Shown here in pieces: positions 55,455 through 63,411 of a stretch of 64,000 nucleotides of DNA. A program made the translations under genes and the position numbers. The notes below the pieces were generated by a model. The model was not told the origin of the DNA, did not search any database, and saw only the letters and a program-made list of their open reading frames with translations. Numbering within the stretch: position 1 is the stretch's first letter; each line of letters opens with the position of its first letter. Origin of the DNA: Celeribacter baekdonensis B30 (lineage in GTDB: Bacteria > Pseudomonadota > Alphaproteobacteria > Rhodobacterales > Rhodobacteraceae); contig NZ_AMRK01000002.1 in assembly GCF_000299875.1 (NCBI RefSeq), forward strand, positions 124,001 to 188,000, read 5' to 3'.

Positions 55455-56405
55455 ATGTCTGTACAACTTGACCCCCGCGACAAGTTCTCAAAGCTGATTG
55501 ATTTGACAGAATCTAGGGTACTTCTAGCGCCCCATATTACATTTATTTGTGGTGGTCCTGTCGATATACGAGTCATGACCAATCATTCTATACGAAATAT
55601 GTTTATGAACCTGTCTGCTAAGATGCCTGCAAAATCCGAAGGCTTCACGTTGGCAGAAAATTTCAAAGACTGGCAAAACGGGTATAACAACCTCGCTGAC
55701 TTTGAGAAAGACATAGCGGCGATCTCGTCAGTAATCGTCGTAATCTTGGAAAGCGCTGGTTCGCTTGCTGAGTTAGGTCTGTTCTTCGCCAACGACGCGC
55801 TACGCCAAAAGATGATCGTAGTTGTGCATAGTCAACACCACTTGAACGAGTCCTTCATCAAATTTGGTATATTGAAGCCACTGGAAGCTGACAAAGAAGA
55901 ATCTGTTCTCGTTTATGAGATTGACAGCGACAACATTGATGATGTGGAGGAAAGTGAGGTTGAAGACATACTGGAAGAGGTTTGGGGAATATCCGAAAAA
56001 ATCGATAAAACATCCTTATTTGACACATCTAACCACGGCCACAGTATTTTTCTCACCTTTCAGATCATTGATCTATTCACGATCCTCACAAAATCAGAAA
56101 TTGAGAATTATCTTTCGAGCTTAGGAGTACACTTTACTAAAAGGCAACTTCAATCCGCGCTGTATATACTCACGAAGTTCAAATTGCTCAAACAGGAAAA
56201 AAGATCATCCCAAACATTCTATTTTGTGCCTCCAGAAATCTCTGATCGCGTGGACTTAGCATTCCGAAAGGATGGGAATAGACGATACGATTCACGTGCC
56301 ATAAAACTTGAGGTTTTGGAGTATTATCGAGCCGAAGGAACCTCAAACCGTAGCTTCAAGAACCGGATGAACCTATGGGGTCGGCATGTAGAGGTGTCCC
56401 CATGA
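55455..56405 (+). CDS. Retron effector, nucleoside-deoxyribosyltransferase-like with winged HTH (St85/Ec86 type)
   Basis: 316 residues. N-terminal domain (about 25-165) has the Rossmann-like ITFICGGP start and the ESAGSLAELG segment (99-108) that carries the catalytic Glu in nucleoside deoxyribosyltransferase-like folds. The C-terminal part (about 195-265) looks like a winged helix (LTKSEIENYLSSLG, KRQLQSALYILTKFKLLKQEKR). In Ec86-type retrons such an effector is held inactive by the RT-msDNA complex and kills the infected cell by attacking nucleotides. The ATG at 55455 follows GGGGGG; the stop overlaps the RT start (ATGA). Confidence 0.85.
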   Translation: MSVQLDPRDKFSKLIDLTESRVLLAPHITFICGGPVDIRVMTNHSIRNMFMNLSAKMPAKSEGFTLAENFKDWQNGYNNLADFEKDIAAISSVIVVILESAGSLAELGLFFANDALRQKMIVVVHSQHHLNESFIKFGILKPLEADKEESVLVYEIDSDNIDDVEESEVEDILEEVWGISEKIDKTSLFDTSNHGHSIFLTFQIIDLFTILTKSEIENYLSSLGVHFTKRQLQSALYILTKFKLLKQEKRSSQTFYFVPPEISDRVDLAFRKDGNRRYDSRAIKLEVLEYYRAEGTSNRSFKNRMNLWGRHVEVSP

Positions 56406-57346
56406 GCGATATCATTCAACGCATAAAGCGCCGCTTTGCATTCTCAGATAGCGAGTTTAATACGTACTTAAACACGGCGCCATTTAGATACAAAAATTAC
56501 ACAATTCCCAAACGGTCTGGCGGGGTCAGATTAATTTCCCAACCCTCTAAAGACCTTAAATCTATTCAACGCTTTATCCTGTCCGAGTTTCTCCTCCCGA
56601 AGCTTGAAATTCATGAGTGTGCGACAGCGTATCGCGAAGAACGTAATATAGCAGACAACGCTCGCCCTCATTTACAGAACCAGTTTCTCCTCAAAATGGA
56701 TTTCAAAGATTTTTTTCCTTCGATAAGGGCGATAGACTTTTCACAATATGCCCTGAGACGCTCTATAGTTGAGTCTGAAGAAGAAGCTACCATGCTCGGA
56801 AAGATATTTTTTAAGAGCACGAACAACGGCCTGAGATTAAGCATTGGGTCGCCGGGGTCACCGCCAATATCAAACGCTGTTATGATCAACTTCGATAAAC
56901 AGATTTCGTCTATGTGCCGAGATTCTGGCATTGCCTTCACCAGGTACTCAGATGACCTCACCTTTTCTAGCAACAGCAAGGGCATCCTATTTGGCATTCC
57001 AAATCAGGTTCAAGAGGTGCTTGAAGTTATTCAAAGACCAAAGCTGATGATCAATGCAGAAAAGACGAAGTTCTCATCAAAGAAGTTTAATCGACACGTT
57101 ACTGGAATTACCATCACAAACGATGGTTTGATGTCTCTGGGACGGCAGACAAAAAGGAGGGTCCGTTCCGAAGTGTACAACGCGCCCAGCATGCAACCCA
57201 AAGAGCGGCAAAGGCTTAGAGGATATCTGTCTTACGCTAAACAGTTTGAACCAAGTTTCGTTATCAAGCTTTGGGAGAAATACCCAGCGCAGATGGCCCT
57301 GATCAAAAATTCTGCTTTCACAAAACGAAATGGCGATCCGCAGTAG
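56402..57346 (+). CDS. Retron reverse transcriptase
   Basis: 314 residues, the size of retron RTs. Visible RT motifs: NYTIPKRSGGVRLI (RT1), LLKMDFKDFFPSI (Asp100), SIGSPGSPPISN, the catalytic RYSDDLTFSS (YSDD 182-185), INAEKTKFS and the retron-specific VTG (233-235 in HVTGITIT). It would prime from the branching G and copy the msd. It has no maturase or endonuclease part, so it is not a group II intron. ATGA overlap with the effector gives coupled translation. Confidence 0.95.
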   Translation: MSDIIQRIKRRFAFSDSEFNTYLNTAPFRYKNYTIPKRSGGVRLISQPSKDLKSIQRFILSEFLLPKLEIHECATAYREERNIADNARPHLQNQFLLKMDFKDFFPSIRAIDFSQYALRRSIVESEEEATMLGKIFFKSTNNGLRLSIGSPGSPPISNAVMINFDKQISSMCRDSGIAFTRYSDDLTFSSNSKGILFGIPNQVQEVLEVIQRPKLMINAEKTKFSSKKFNRHVTGITITNDGLMSLGRQTKRRVRSEVYNAPSMQPKERQRLRGYLSYAKQFEPSFVIKLWEKYPAQMALIKNSAFTKRNGDPQ

Positions 57347-57634
57347 TTACAGCGTTCACCGCCTTACGCCAGCCAAGTTTATGATGTCACGTACCCATTA
57401 AATGTCAGCTTAGGGGAAACTGCATCGCAGCGGATAGTGAAGTGACGAAGGTCCGCTCTGGGCCGATAGCGACTATTTAGGCGCTTTCGGATGCTGGCAG
57501 CAAAAGGCCCACAAATCTACGTTGCGCAGAAACCACACACAGATTCTCTCACCGCGTGCTTCCGCATTGCTTCCGCATTTCAAAATAGAACAAATGCGAA
57601 CGAGGAAATTATGCGCAACGTATTGAATTAATTG
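57347..57634. other. Right end of the island, non-coding
   Basis: 288 bp after the reverse transcriptase without a gene; it contains the right arm-type repeat and leads into attR. Confidence 0.5.
57552..57575. repeat. Right integrase arm-type repeat
   Basis: Differs in one base from the 24-bp repeat at 50377-50400 and again holds two TGCTTCCG units. Same orientation as the left copy. Confidence 0.65.
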
Positions 57635-57686
57635 TGAAAAATGGTGCCCCCACACGGACTCGAACCGCGGACCTACTGATTACAAA
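57635..57686. repeat. attR: 3' half of tRNA-Thr
   Basis: The right copy of the 52-bp direct repeat, inside the intact tRNA-Thr gene. Insertion here keeps the tRNA whole. Confidence 0.95.
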
Positions 57687-57717
57687 TCAGTTGCTCTACC
57701 AGCTGAGCTATAGGGGC
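57642..57717 (-). tRNA. tRNA-Thr (TGT)
   Basis: 76 bases on the minus strand with encoded CCA: acceptor GCCCCTA/TGGGGGC, D-stem GCTC/GAGC, anticodon loop TTTGTAA (anticodon TGT), T-loop TTCGAGT. It is the integration target of the retron island. Confidence 0.97.
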
Positions 57718-57791
57718 ACACGGCGCTCATTTAAGCGTTGGGTTTCGCGGGTGCAAGCGATTTGTGACGGAAAATTCGCTGACACGCCCCG

Positions 57792-59510
57792 TCAGGTCAA
57801 ATCGGCGGCATTTTCTGAGCGGGCCATGAGGATCACCGCCAGCAAACTCACGGAAATCACCAAAAGGGCTGCTGGCGAGGCTTCTTCGAGATGTTCGAGC
57901 GAAGCCTTTTCAAACACACGGGTGGCGAGCGTGTTGTAGTTGAACGGGCGCAGCAGCAGCGTGGCGGGGAGTTCCTTGACGCAATCGACAAAGACCAGCA
58001 AAAGGGCGGTGCCGACGGAGCTGCGGATCAGCGGCACATAGACCCGGCGCAACGTCCCGCCGAGGGTTTGGCCCAGCGAACGTGCCGCCATTGGCAGGGA
58101 GGGTGCGACCCGCCCCATCGCCGCGTCGGCGGCACCTTGGGCGATGGCGAAAAACCGCACCATATAGGCCAGCACGATGGCAAAGGCGGAGCCGGTGAGC
58201 AACAGGCCGACATCGCGCCCGGTCATCGCCTCGATCGCATCGGCGACGATATTGTCGAGGCCTGCAAGCGGGATCAGGATGCCGATGCCCAAAACAGCAC
58301 CGGGGGCGGCATAACCCAGCGTGGTCAAAGGCAGGATCATCCGAGGCAATTTGCGCCCGGTCATGCGCACGCCGTAGACCATGAACAGCGCCGCAAGCAC
58401 GGTCAAAACCGCCGCAGACCCGGCCACAACCAAGGTGTTTTTGAGCGCGATCAAAAGCCCCGGGGCCAGCCATTGATCCGGCTCGCCCAACGCGTGATAG
58501 CCCATGACGGACACAGGCAACACAAAACCGATCAGGAATGGCACAGCGCATAACAATGTCGCCAAAAGCCCCTGCCAACCGACCAGTTGAATCTGAGAAA
58601 TCGGACGGGGATGGCGCGCACCGGAATGAAACCGCGCCCGCCCGCGCGAGGTTTTTTCAAGACCGACCAAAAGGAACACCACAACCAACACCACCGAAGC
58701 AATTTGCGCCGCACCGCCCGCGTTGCCGCCCTCAAGCCATGTGGAGAAAATACCGGTGGTCAGCGTCTGGACCGAGAAATAATTCACCGTGCCGTAGTCT
58801 GAGACCGTTTCCATCATCACAATCGCCGTGCCCGCCGCAATGGCCGGGCGTGCCAAGGGCAAGCCAACGCGGAAAAACCGCGCGAAAGGCCCCGCCCCCA
58901 GCGCGCGCGCGGTTTCATAAACCGAGCCGGATTGTTCGCGAAAAGCGGCACGCGCCATAAGAAAGACATAGGGGGACAAAGCGGCGGCCAGAACGATGAT
59001 GGCGGAGCCCAAAGAGCGGATCTCCGGCACCCAATAGTCGCGCGCGCTCTGCCAACCAAAGATGCCACGCATCAGAGTTTGAACCGGCCCTGCATATTCA
59101 AAGAAATCGACCAACGCATAGGCACCGACATAGGCCGGGATCGCCAAGGGCAACAACAACAACCACTCAAGCGCGCGCGAGCCGGGGAAGCGATACATGG
59201 TGACCAGCCACGCCGCCCCCGTCCCCACAGCCCCCGCCAAAGCAGCCACACCAAAGGCCAACCATGCCGTCGTTGCCAGATAGCGTGGCAAGGTCGTGGC
59301 CAACAGATGCGGCCAGATATTGTCACTGGGATGAAAGGCGATCCAGATCACGGCCATAAGCGGCATCAACACCACGGCGGCAATCACAAAGGCCCCCACC
59401 GACCAGGGTGAAACCTTGGACACACGGGTGAGCGCGCCATGCCGAGGCTCAGGTCGAGGCTCGGAACAGGGGGGAGTTTGCGGCGGAAACTGAGTCATTT
59501 GGTCGGTCAT
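57792..59510 (-). CDS. Iron(III)-type ABC transporter fused permease
   Basis: 572 residues made of two homologous membrane halves with about twelve helices, the FbpB/AfuB/ThiP arrangement. Both halves show the permease loop that meets the ATPase: YETARALGAGPFARFFRVGLPLARPA and ARSLGQTLGGTLRRVYVPLIRS (EAA loops). Iron is the most likely substrate from the overall pattern, thiamine is an alternative. Binding-protein and ATPase genes are not next to it in this window. The start at 59510 is uncertain; 59498 is possible. Confidence 0.88.
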   Translation of the reverse strand: MTDQMTQFPPQTPPCSEPRPEPRHGALTRVSKVSPWSVGAFVIAAVVLMPLMAVIWIAFHPSDNIWPHLLATTLPRYLATTAWLAFGVAALAGAVGTGAAWLVTMYRFPGSRALEWLLLLPLAIPAYVGAYALVDFFEYAGPVQTLMRGIFGWQSARDYWVPEIRSLGSAIIVLAAALSPYVFLMARAAFREQSGSVYETARALGAGPFARFFRVGLPLARPAIAAGTAIVMMETVSDYGTVNYFSVQTLTTGIFSTWLEGGNAGGAAQIASVVLVVVFLLVGLEKTSRGRARFHSGARHPRPISQIQLVGWQGLLATLLCAVPFLIGFVLPVSVMGYHALGEPDQWLAPGLLIALKNTLVVAGSAAVLTVLAALFMVYGVRMTGRKLPRMILPLTTLGYAAPGAVLGIGILIPLAGLDNIVADAIEAMTGRDVGLLLTGSAFAIVLAYMVRFFAIAQGAADAAMGRVAPSLPMAARSLGQTLGGTLRRVYVPLIRSSVGTALLLVFVDCVKELPATLLLRPFNYNTLATRVFEKASLEHLEEASPAALLVISVSLLAVILMARSENAADLT

Positions 59511-59692
59511 TCCGGAGCCATAAGCGAAATCGGTTTCCCTGTCCAGAAAACTGCCTATATTGGGACACGTCTCAAACACCGCCACAGAGCGGTGACAGAG
59601 GGGCACTGTTGCACCATGGCCAAACCGGGGGCCAATCCGGGCGGCTGTGGAAAGGCACTCGATCAGAGCAGAACAGGAAAGCAGCCAAACCC

Positions 59693-60571
59693 ATGATTAT
59701 CTCCATCCATATCGGGGCACATAGCACCAATGGGGCGCAACTCATGCGCGGGCTGTTGAAAAACAAAGCCGTTTTGGCCGATCATGGCGTTGCCGTGCCG
59801 AACCCGTCGCTCTACCGCGACGTGCTCCCCGACGTAATGCGCAAGGTCAAAAGTGCCCGCGCCACGCCCGAGACTCAGGAGATGTTGCTCGACCAGATGC
59901 TTGAAAGCGATGACTGTACCCGGCTGGTGTTGAGCTATGAGGATGTGATTTGCCTGCCCGCCTTTATCTTTGACAAGGGCAGATTGTACACAAAGGCCAG
60001 TTTCAAATTGCCTTGGCTGTGCAATGTCTTTGCCGATCATGAGGTCGAATTCTTTATCGGCCTGCGCAATCCGGCGACGTTTATCCCCGCCGCATTCAGC
60101 CAATGCGGCCCCAATCTGACTTATGAAAGCTTTATCGACACCACCGATCTTGAGAGCCTGCGTTGGTCGGATGTATTGACCCTGATCCGCAAATCCTGCC
60201 CGAATGCCGCGGTCACCTGTTTCGCCTATGAGGACACACCGCTGACCTGGGCACAGATCATGCGGGACATCGCCGGGATCGGGCCGATGGTGCCGATCTC
60301 AGGCGGGCTTGATATTTTGGCGACGATCATGAAACGCGAGGGCATGAAACGCCTGCGCACCTATCTCAACACCCATCGACCGCAAAACGAAGTGCAACGG
60401 CGGCGGATTTTGACGGCTTTTCTCGACAAATACGTCGACGAAGACGCGCTTGAGGAAGAAATTGATCTACCGGGTTGGGATGAGGCTTTGATCGAACGTC
60501 TGACGGAGCTTTACGAGGACGATCTCGATCTGATCGAAACGATGGAAGGCGTGCATTTTATCGCCCCCTGA
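59693..60571 (+). CDS. Sulfotransferase-like protein with degenerate PAPS loop
   Basis: 292 residues. The start IISIHIGAHSTNGAQLMRGLLKN and the block FIGLRNPATFIPAAFSQ (Arg125, Ser136) follow the layout of roseobacter sulfotransferase-fold proteins, whose cofactor loop normally reads HIGAHKTGTT. Here Lys and the GTT are replaced (STNGA), so PAPS binding and catalysis are doubtful. It may be a pseudoenzyme. The assignment is by pattern only. The start at 59693 gives the expected N-terminus. It is divergent from the ABC permease. Confidence 0.55.
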   Translation: MIISIHIGAHSTNGAQLMRGLLKNKAVLADHGVAVPNPSLYRDVLPDVMRKVKSARATPETQEMLLDQMLESDDCTRLVLSYEDVICLPAFIFDKGRLYTKASFKLPWLCNVFADHEVEFFIGLRNPATFIPAAFSQCGPNLTYESFIDTTDLESLRWSDVLTLIRKSCPNAAVTCFAYEDTPLTWAQIMRDIAGIGPMVPISGGLDILATIMKREGMKRLRTYLNTHRPQNEVQRRRILTAFLDKYVDEDALEEEIDLPGWDEALIERLTELYEDDLDLIETMEGVHFIAP

Positions 60572-60616
60572 CGCAACGCGTGACACACTATGACGCAACG
60601 CTGCCCAAGCGAGGTG

Positions 60617-61309
60617 TCAACCAGCCGCCAGATGCACCGCAATCAACCCCTCCAGACCGCTGACCGGGTGCGCCCTGACCCACCGCGCCGCACGGCACCC
60701 GGCCTGGCCATAAAACACCGCCTCGCGCGCGCCATCTGAGTGGCGCCACTCCGCCGCCGTTTGCGGCAAAGCCCCCGCCCCCGGATCACAGCTCAACGGG
60801 TTCAAATCAAAACGCGGATCGCGCGACACATAGGTGGCGATGCCCTCGTCCACCCAAGCCGGGAAATACCGCATAGCGCGCACGCCAATCTGGCGGTGCA
60901 GCGCCACATGGGCCAATTCATGGGCAATGATTTCCGTGTCATGCCCGCTCGGGCCCAGATAAAACAACTGCGCACCATAGGTCAGGGCACGGGTTTGGTG
61001 CCCGCCCATGACGGTGTTGCAGGTCTGGGTGTAACACAGGAAAATACGCGGGCGTTTTTCGACCGCCATCGGTCCAAACGCCGCACTCACCCGCGCTTCG
61101 GCCAAGCTCAAACGGCGCAGGATCTCCTGATCCGCCGCCGGGGTATTGGCCTCGCTGAACACATTTGGGCCAATGGTTTGAAAGCCAAAACATCCGGGGC
61201 AAAACGCGGCGAGAACCGGCGTAAAGCCAAGCGCCAAAAGCCCAATCCCAAAGCCCGCACTCAATGCGATCAGAGACAGGACAAGCCGTTGGCCCCAGCG
61301 CCGGGTCAC
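60617..61309 (-). CDS. Membrane-anchored HExxH metallopeptidase-like protein
   Basis: 230 residues with one hydrophobic helix near the N-terminus (about 9-30), so the rest should be periplasmic. HELAH (130-134) with a downstream Glu155 in WVDEGIATYVS is the gluzincin-type zinc site. Pairs of Cys (CPGC 37-40; CYTQTC 92-97) may form disulfides. The substrate is unknown. GTG start at 61309. It is followed on the other side by gapR, 11 bp away in the same direction. Confidence 0.75.
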   Translation of the reverse strand: MTRRWGQRLVLSLIALSAGFGIGLLALGFTPVLAAFCPGCFGFQTIGPNVFSEANTPAADQEILRRLSLAEARVSAAFGPMAVEKRPRIFLCYTQTCNTVMGGHQTRALTYGAQLFYLGPSGHDTEIIAHELAHVALHRQIGVRAMRYFPAWVDEGIATYVSRDPRFDLNPLSCDPGAGALPQTAAEWRHSDGAREAVFYGQAGCRAARWVRAHPVSGLEGLIAVHLAAG

Positions 61310-61320
61310 AAAACCACGCC

Positions 61321-61593
61321 TCAGCTCATGCCCAGCGCTTCTTTATACATGTCGAGAATGGCCTCTTCTTCGGCGATTTCATCCGAGGATTTCTTGCGCA
61401 AAGCAATGATTTTACGCATCACTTTGGTGTCGTAACCACGGCCTTTGGCCTCGGCCATCACCTCTTTTTGTTGATCGGCAATGTCCTTTTTCTCCATTTC
61501 AAGACGCTCAAAGCGTTCGATGAACTGGCGCAGCTCCTCTGCCGTGACACGGTAAGAGCTGTCGGGGCCGGGGGTATATTCGTCGTCCATCAT
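61321..61593 (-). CDS. gapR: GapR-family (DUF2312 / UPF0335) chromosome-structuring protein
   Basis: 90 residues: SSYRVTAEELRQFIERFERLEMEKKDIADQQKEVMAEAKGRGYDTKVMRKIIALRKKS, the DUF2312 signature. In Caulobacter GapR binds overtwisted AT-rich DNA and supports replication-fork progress. The long helical, coiled-coil character fits its clamp-like dimer. AGGAAGG lies seven bases before the ATG at 61593. Confidence 0.92.
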   Translation of the reverse strand: MMDDEYTPGPDSSYRVTAEELRQFIERFERLEMEKKDIADQQKEVMAEAKGRGYDTKVMRKIIALRKKSSDEIAEEEAILDMYKEALGMS

Positions 61594-61773
61594 GTCGGGA
61601 CCTTCCTGATGCGCAAATGTCGAAATGAGCCTGATCCCTACCCGCCCGGATGCCCCAAAGCAAGCCTTCGGATCATGCAAAGCGGCGCTCTTTTGCCACC
61701 TCAGACTTGCCTCATGTCACCGAAGCCGCTAGGCGAAAGCCACGAGAGTTTTGGACAGATAAAGGAGAGTCAG

Positions 61774-61989
61774 ATGGAGTGGTTGATTTGGACCGGCGCA
61801 GCCCTTGCGCTTTCGGGCGTGGCGCTGTTGATCTATTGCATCATCGCGGCTTTGAAGGCCAAAAAACTCGGCGGCACTGACGAAGACATCCGCGCGCGCC
61901 TGCAAAAAGTCGTGGCGCTGAATCTTATCGCCTTGATGATTTCCGCCATTGGTCTGGGTGCGGTGACGATTGGCATCATTTTAGGCTGA
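61774..61989 (+). CDS. Small two-helix membrane protein
   Basis: 71 residues with two hydrophobic helices (about 3-27 and 46-70) separated by a charged loop (KAKKLGGTDEDIRARLQK). AAAGGAG before the ATG supports expression. No function recognised; it is divergent from gapR. Confidence 0.7.
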   Translation: MEWLIWTGAALALSGVALLIYCIIAALKAKKLGGTDEDIRARLQKVVALNLIALMISAIGLGAVTIGIILG

Positions 61990-62392
61990 CCCGCGACACG
62001 AGCGCGGCCCTGCGACGCAGAGCATCGCACAGCCACAGCGAGTCGCAATCCCCACCCCATCCCCAACCAAAACGCTGCATCTGCGCGCATTCTTTTGCCA
62101 TAATTCTTAGCGTGCCGTCACCAAAACGCTGACGGAACGCACATCGTTTCGCCATTGGCGACAGTCCGCGTATCTCCCAGAGAATTTCTTTTGATCGCCG
62201 CCAAAACACCCTATTTGGATAACAGATCGTTAACCAAATTCACGCCTTCTGATCTCACGCAGCCAATCGCACAATCGGGCGGGGTCGCGAGGCAGACAGG
62301 CGCGTTGTGGTGAGCGAAAAAGACCATGACGCAGAGGCAATGGACCGGCGAGACAACCGGCCAAACCAGCGACGCAAGGAGAGAACCGCACG
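61990..62392. other. Intergenic region
   Basis: 403 bp without a convincing gene, RNA or repeat. It must contain the promoter of the following gene; no clear -35/-10 pair is seen. Confidence 0.4.
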
Positions 62393-63403
62393 ATGGACGA
62401 TCTGGAGACTGACCTGCAAAAGGCCGTGGCGGATTTAGAAGACATCTCCGATTTTTCGCGCGCAGAATGGTGCGACGCGATTGAAGATCTGTCCGAAGAG
62501 CTCGGCTATTATCAGCCGCTCGGCTCCGATTTCTCGGCTGCGTTCTTGGATGAAAAACCTCGACTCTTGGTGTGTTTTGACACCTATGAACGCGCAACAG
62601 AGCGCACCGATCTGGGCTACCCGCACGGGATGATGCTGGCCGCTCATCACGGTTGGTCCACCCTCACCCTGATCGCCCATGGCCCCGACCCCAAAAACGT
62701 CTGGTTCCGCGCGCCTGAAATCACCCGCTATTTCGACCGTCTCGTCGACGAAGGCTTTTTTGAGGATTTCGATCAGGTGGTGTTTTACGGTGCCGGGGCC
62801 TGTGGTTACGCCGCAGCCGCCTATTCCGTAGTTGCCCCCGGCGCGACCGTGATCGCCATTGCGCCCCAAGCCACACTGGATGGCCGTCTGGCGTCCTGGG
62901 ATCATCGTTTCCCGGCCACTCGGCGGATGGATTTCACCTCCCGCTATGGCTTTGCCCCAAATATGGTTGATGGTGCAGATCGGGTGTTTATCCTGTATGA
63001 TCCAAAGATCGAACTGGACGCAATACACGCCGCCCTGTTTCATCAACCGCATGTCAGCCGCGTCCCCTGCCGCTTGTTTGGCGCCGACCCGGAATTTGAA
63101 ATGATGGAAATGGGGGCTTTGGCACCAATCTTAGTGGCCGCGATGCAGGGCACTCTCGATCAACGCCGGATGACACAGGCGTTGCGCATGCGGCGCGAGC
63201 ATTTGGGCTATCTGCGTCGGCTTTTGGGGGAACTGGCCCCGGACAACCGTCCGATGCAAACCGCGCTTTTGTGCCGCCATGTGGTCAAAACCCGCCCCGG
63301 CGCGCGCCGGTTCCGCCGTGCGTTGCAAACTGCGACATCCGCTTTGGAAGAGAAAGGCGTGACATTGCCGTGGGAAAAAGAGGCTGAGGGGCTGGGCGCC
63401 TAG
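62393..63403 (+). CDS. Conserved roseobacter-type protein, possible degenerate alpha/beta hydrolase
   Basis: 336 residues. The middle part, DFDQVVFYGAGACGYAAAAYSVVAPGATVIAIAPQATL (about 123-162), has the strand-elbow-helix rhythm of an alpha/beta hydrolase, but the expected Ser of GxSxG is a Gly. A second Asp/His pair is not certain. Related proteins are often labelled phosphoadenosine phosphosulfate reductase in databases; I see no PAPS-reductase motif here, so I do not use that name. AAGGAGAG lies before the ATG. Confidence 0.6.
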   Translation: MDDLETDLQKAVADLEDISDFSRAEWCDAIEDLSEELGYYQPLGSDFSAAFLDEKPRLLVCFDTYERATERTDLGYPHGMMLAAHHGWSTLTLIAHGPDPKNVWFRAPEITRYFDRLVDEGFFEDFDQVVFYGAGACGYAAAAYSVVAPGATVIAIAPQATLDGRLASWDHRFPATRRMDFTSRYGFAPNMVDGADRVFILYDPKIELDAIHAALFHQPHVSRVPCRLFGADPEFEMMEMGALAPILVAAMQGTLDQRRMTQALRMRREHLGYLRRLLGELAPDNRPMQTALLCRHVVKTRPGARRFRRALQTATSALEEKGVTLPWEKEAEGLGA

Positions 63404-63411
63404 CCCCTCGC

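Larger units (their letters stand above)
50200..57686 (+). mobile_element. Integrative element in tRNA-Thr carrying a retron
   Basis: An island of about 7.4 kb with 52-bp direct repeats at the ends (50200-50251 and 57635-57686). The right repeat is the 3' half of an intact tRNA-Thr, the left one is its copy. Contents in order: tyrosine integrase, secreted protein, unknown protein, AlpA-like HTH, small protein, replication initiator, retron ncRNA, effector, reverse transcriptase. The right part is visibly AT-richer than the surrounding chromosome. There are no conjugation or capsid genes, so it must be mobilised by other elements if it moves. Confidence 0.92.

Noticed and set aside
56402-57346. 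Group II intron or diversity-generating retroelement RT.
   Set aside because: No maturase or endonuclease domain, no intron RNA features or template/variable repeats; the VTG motif and neighbouring NDT-like effector point to a retron.
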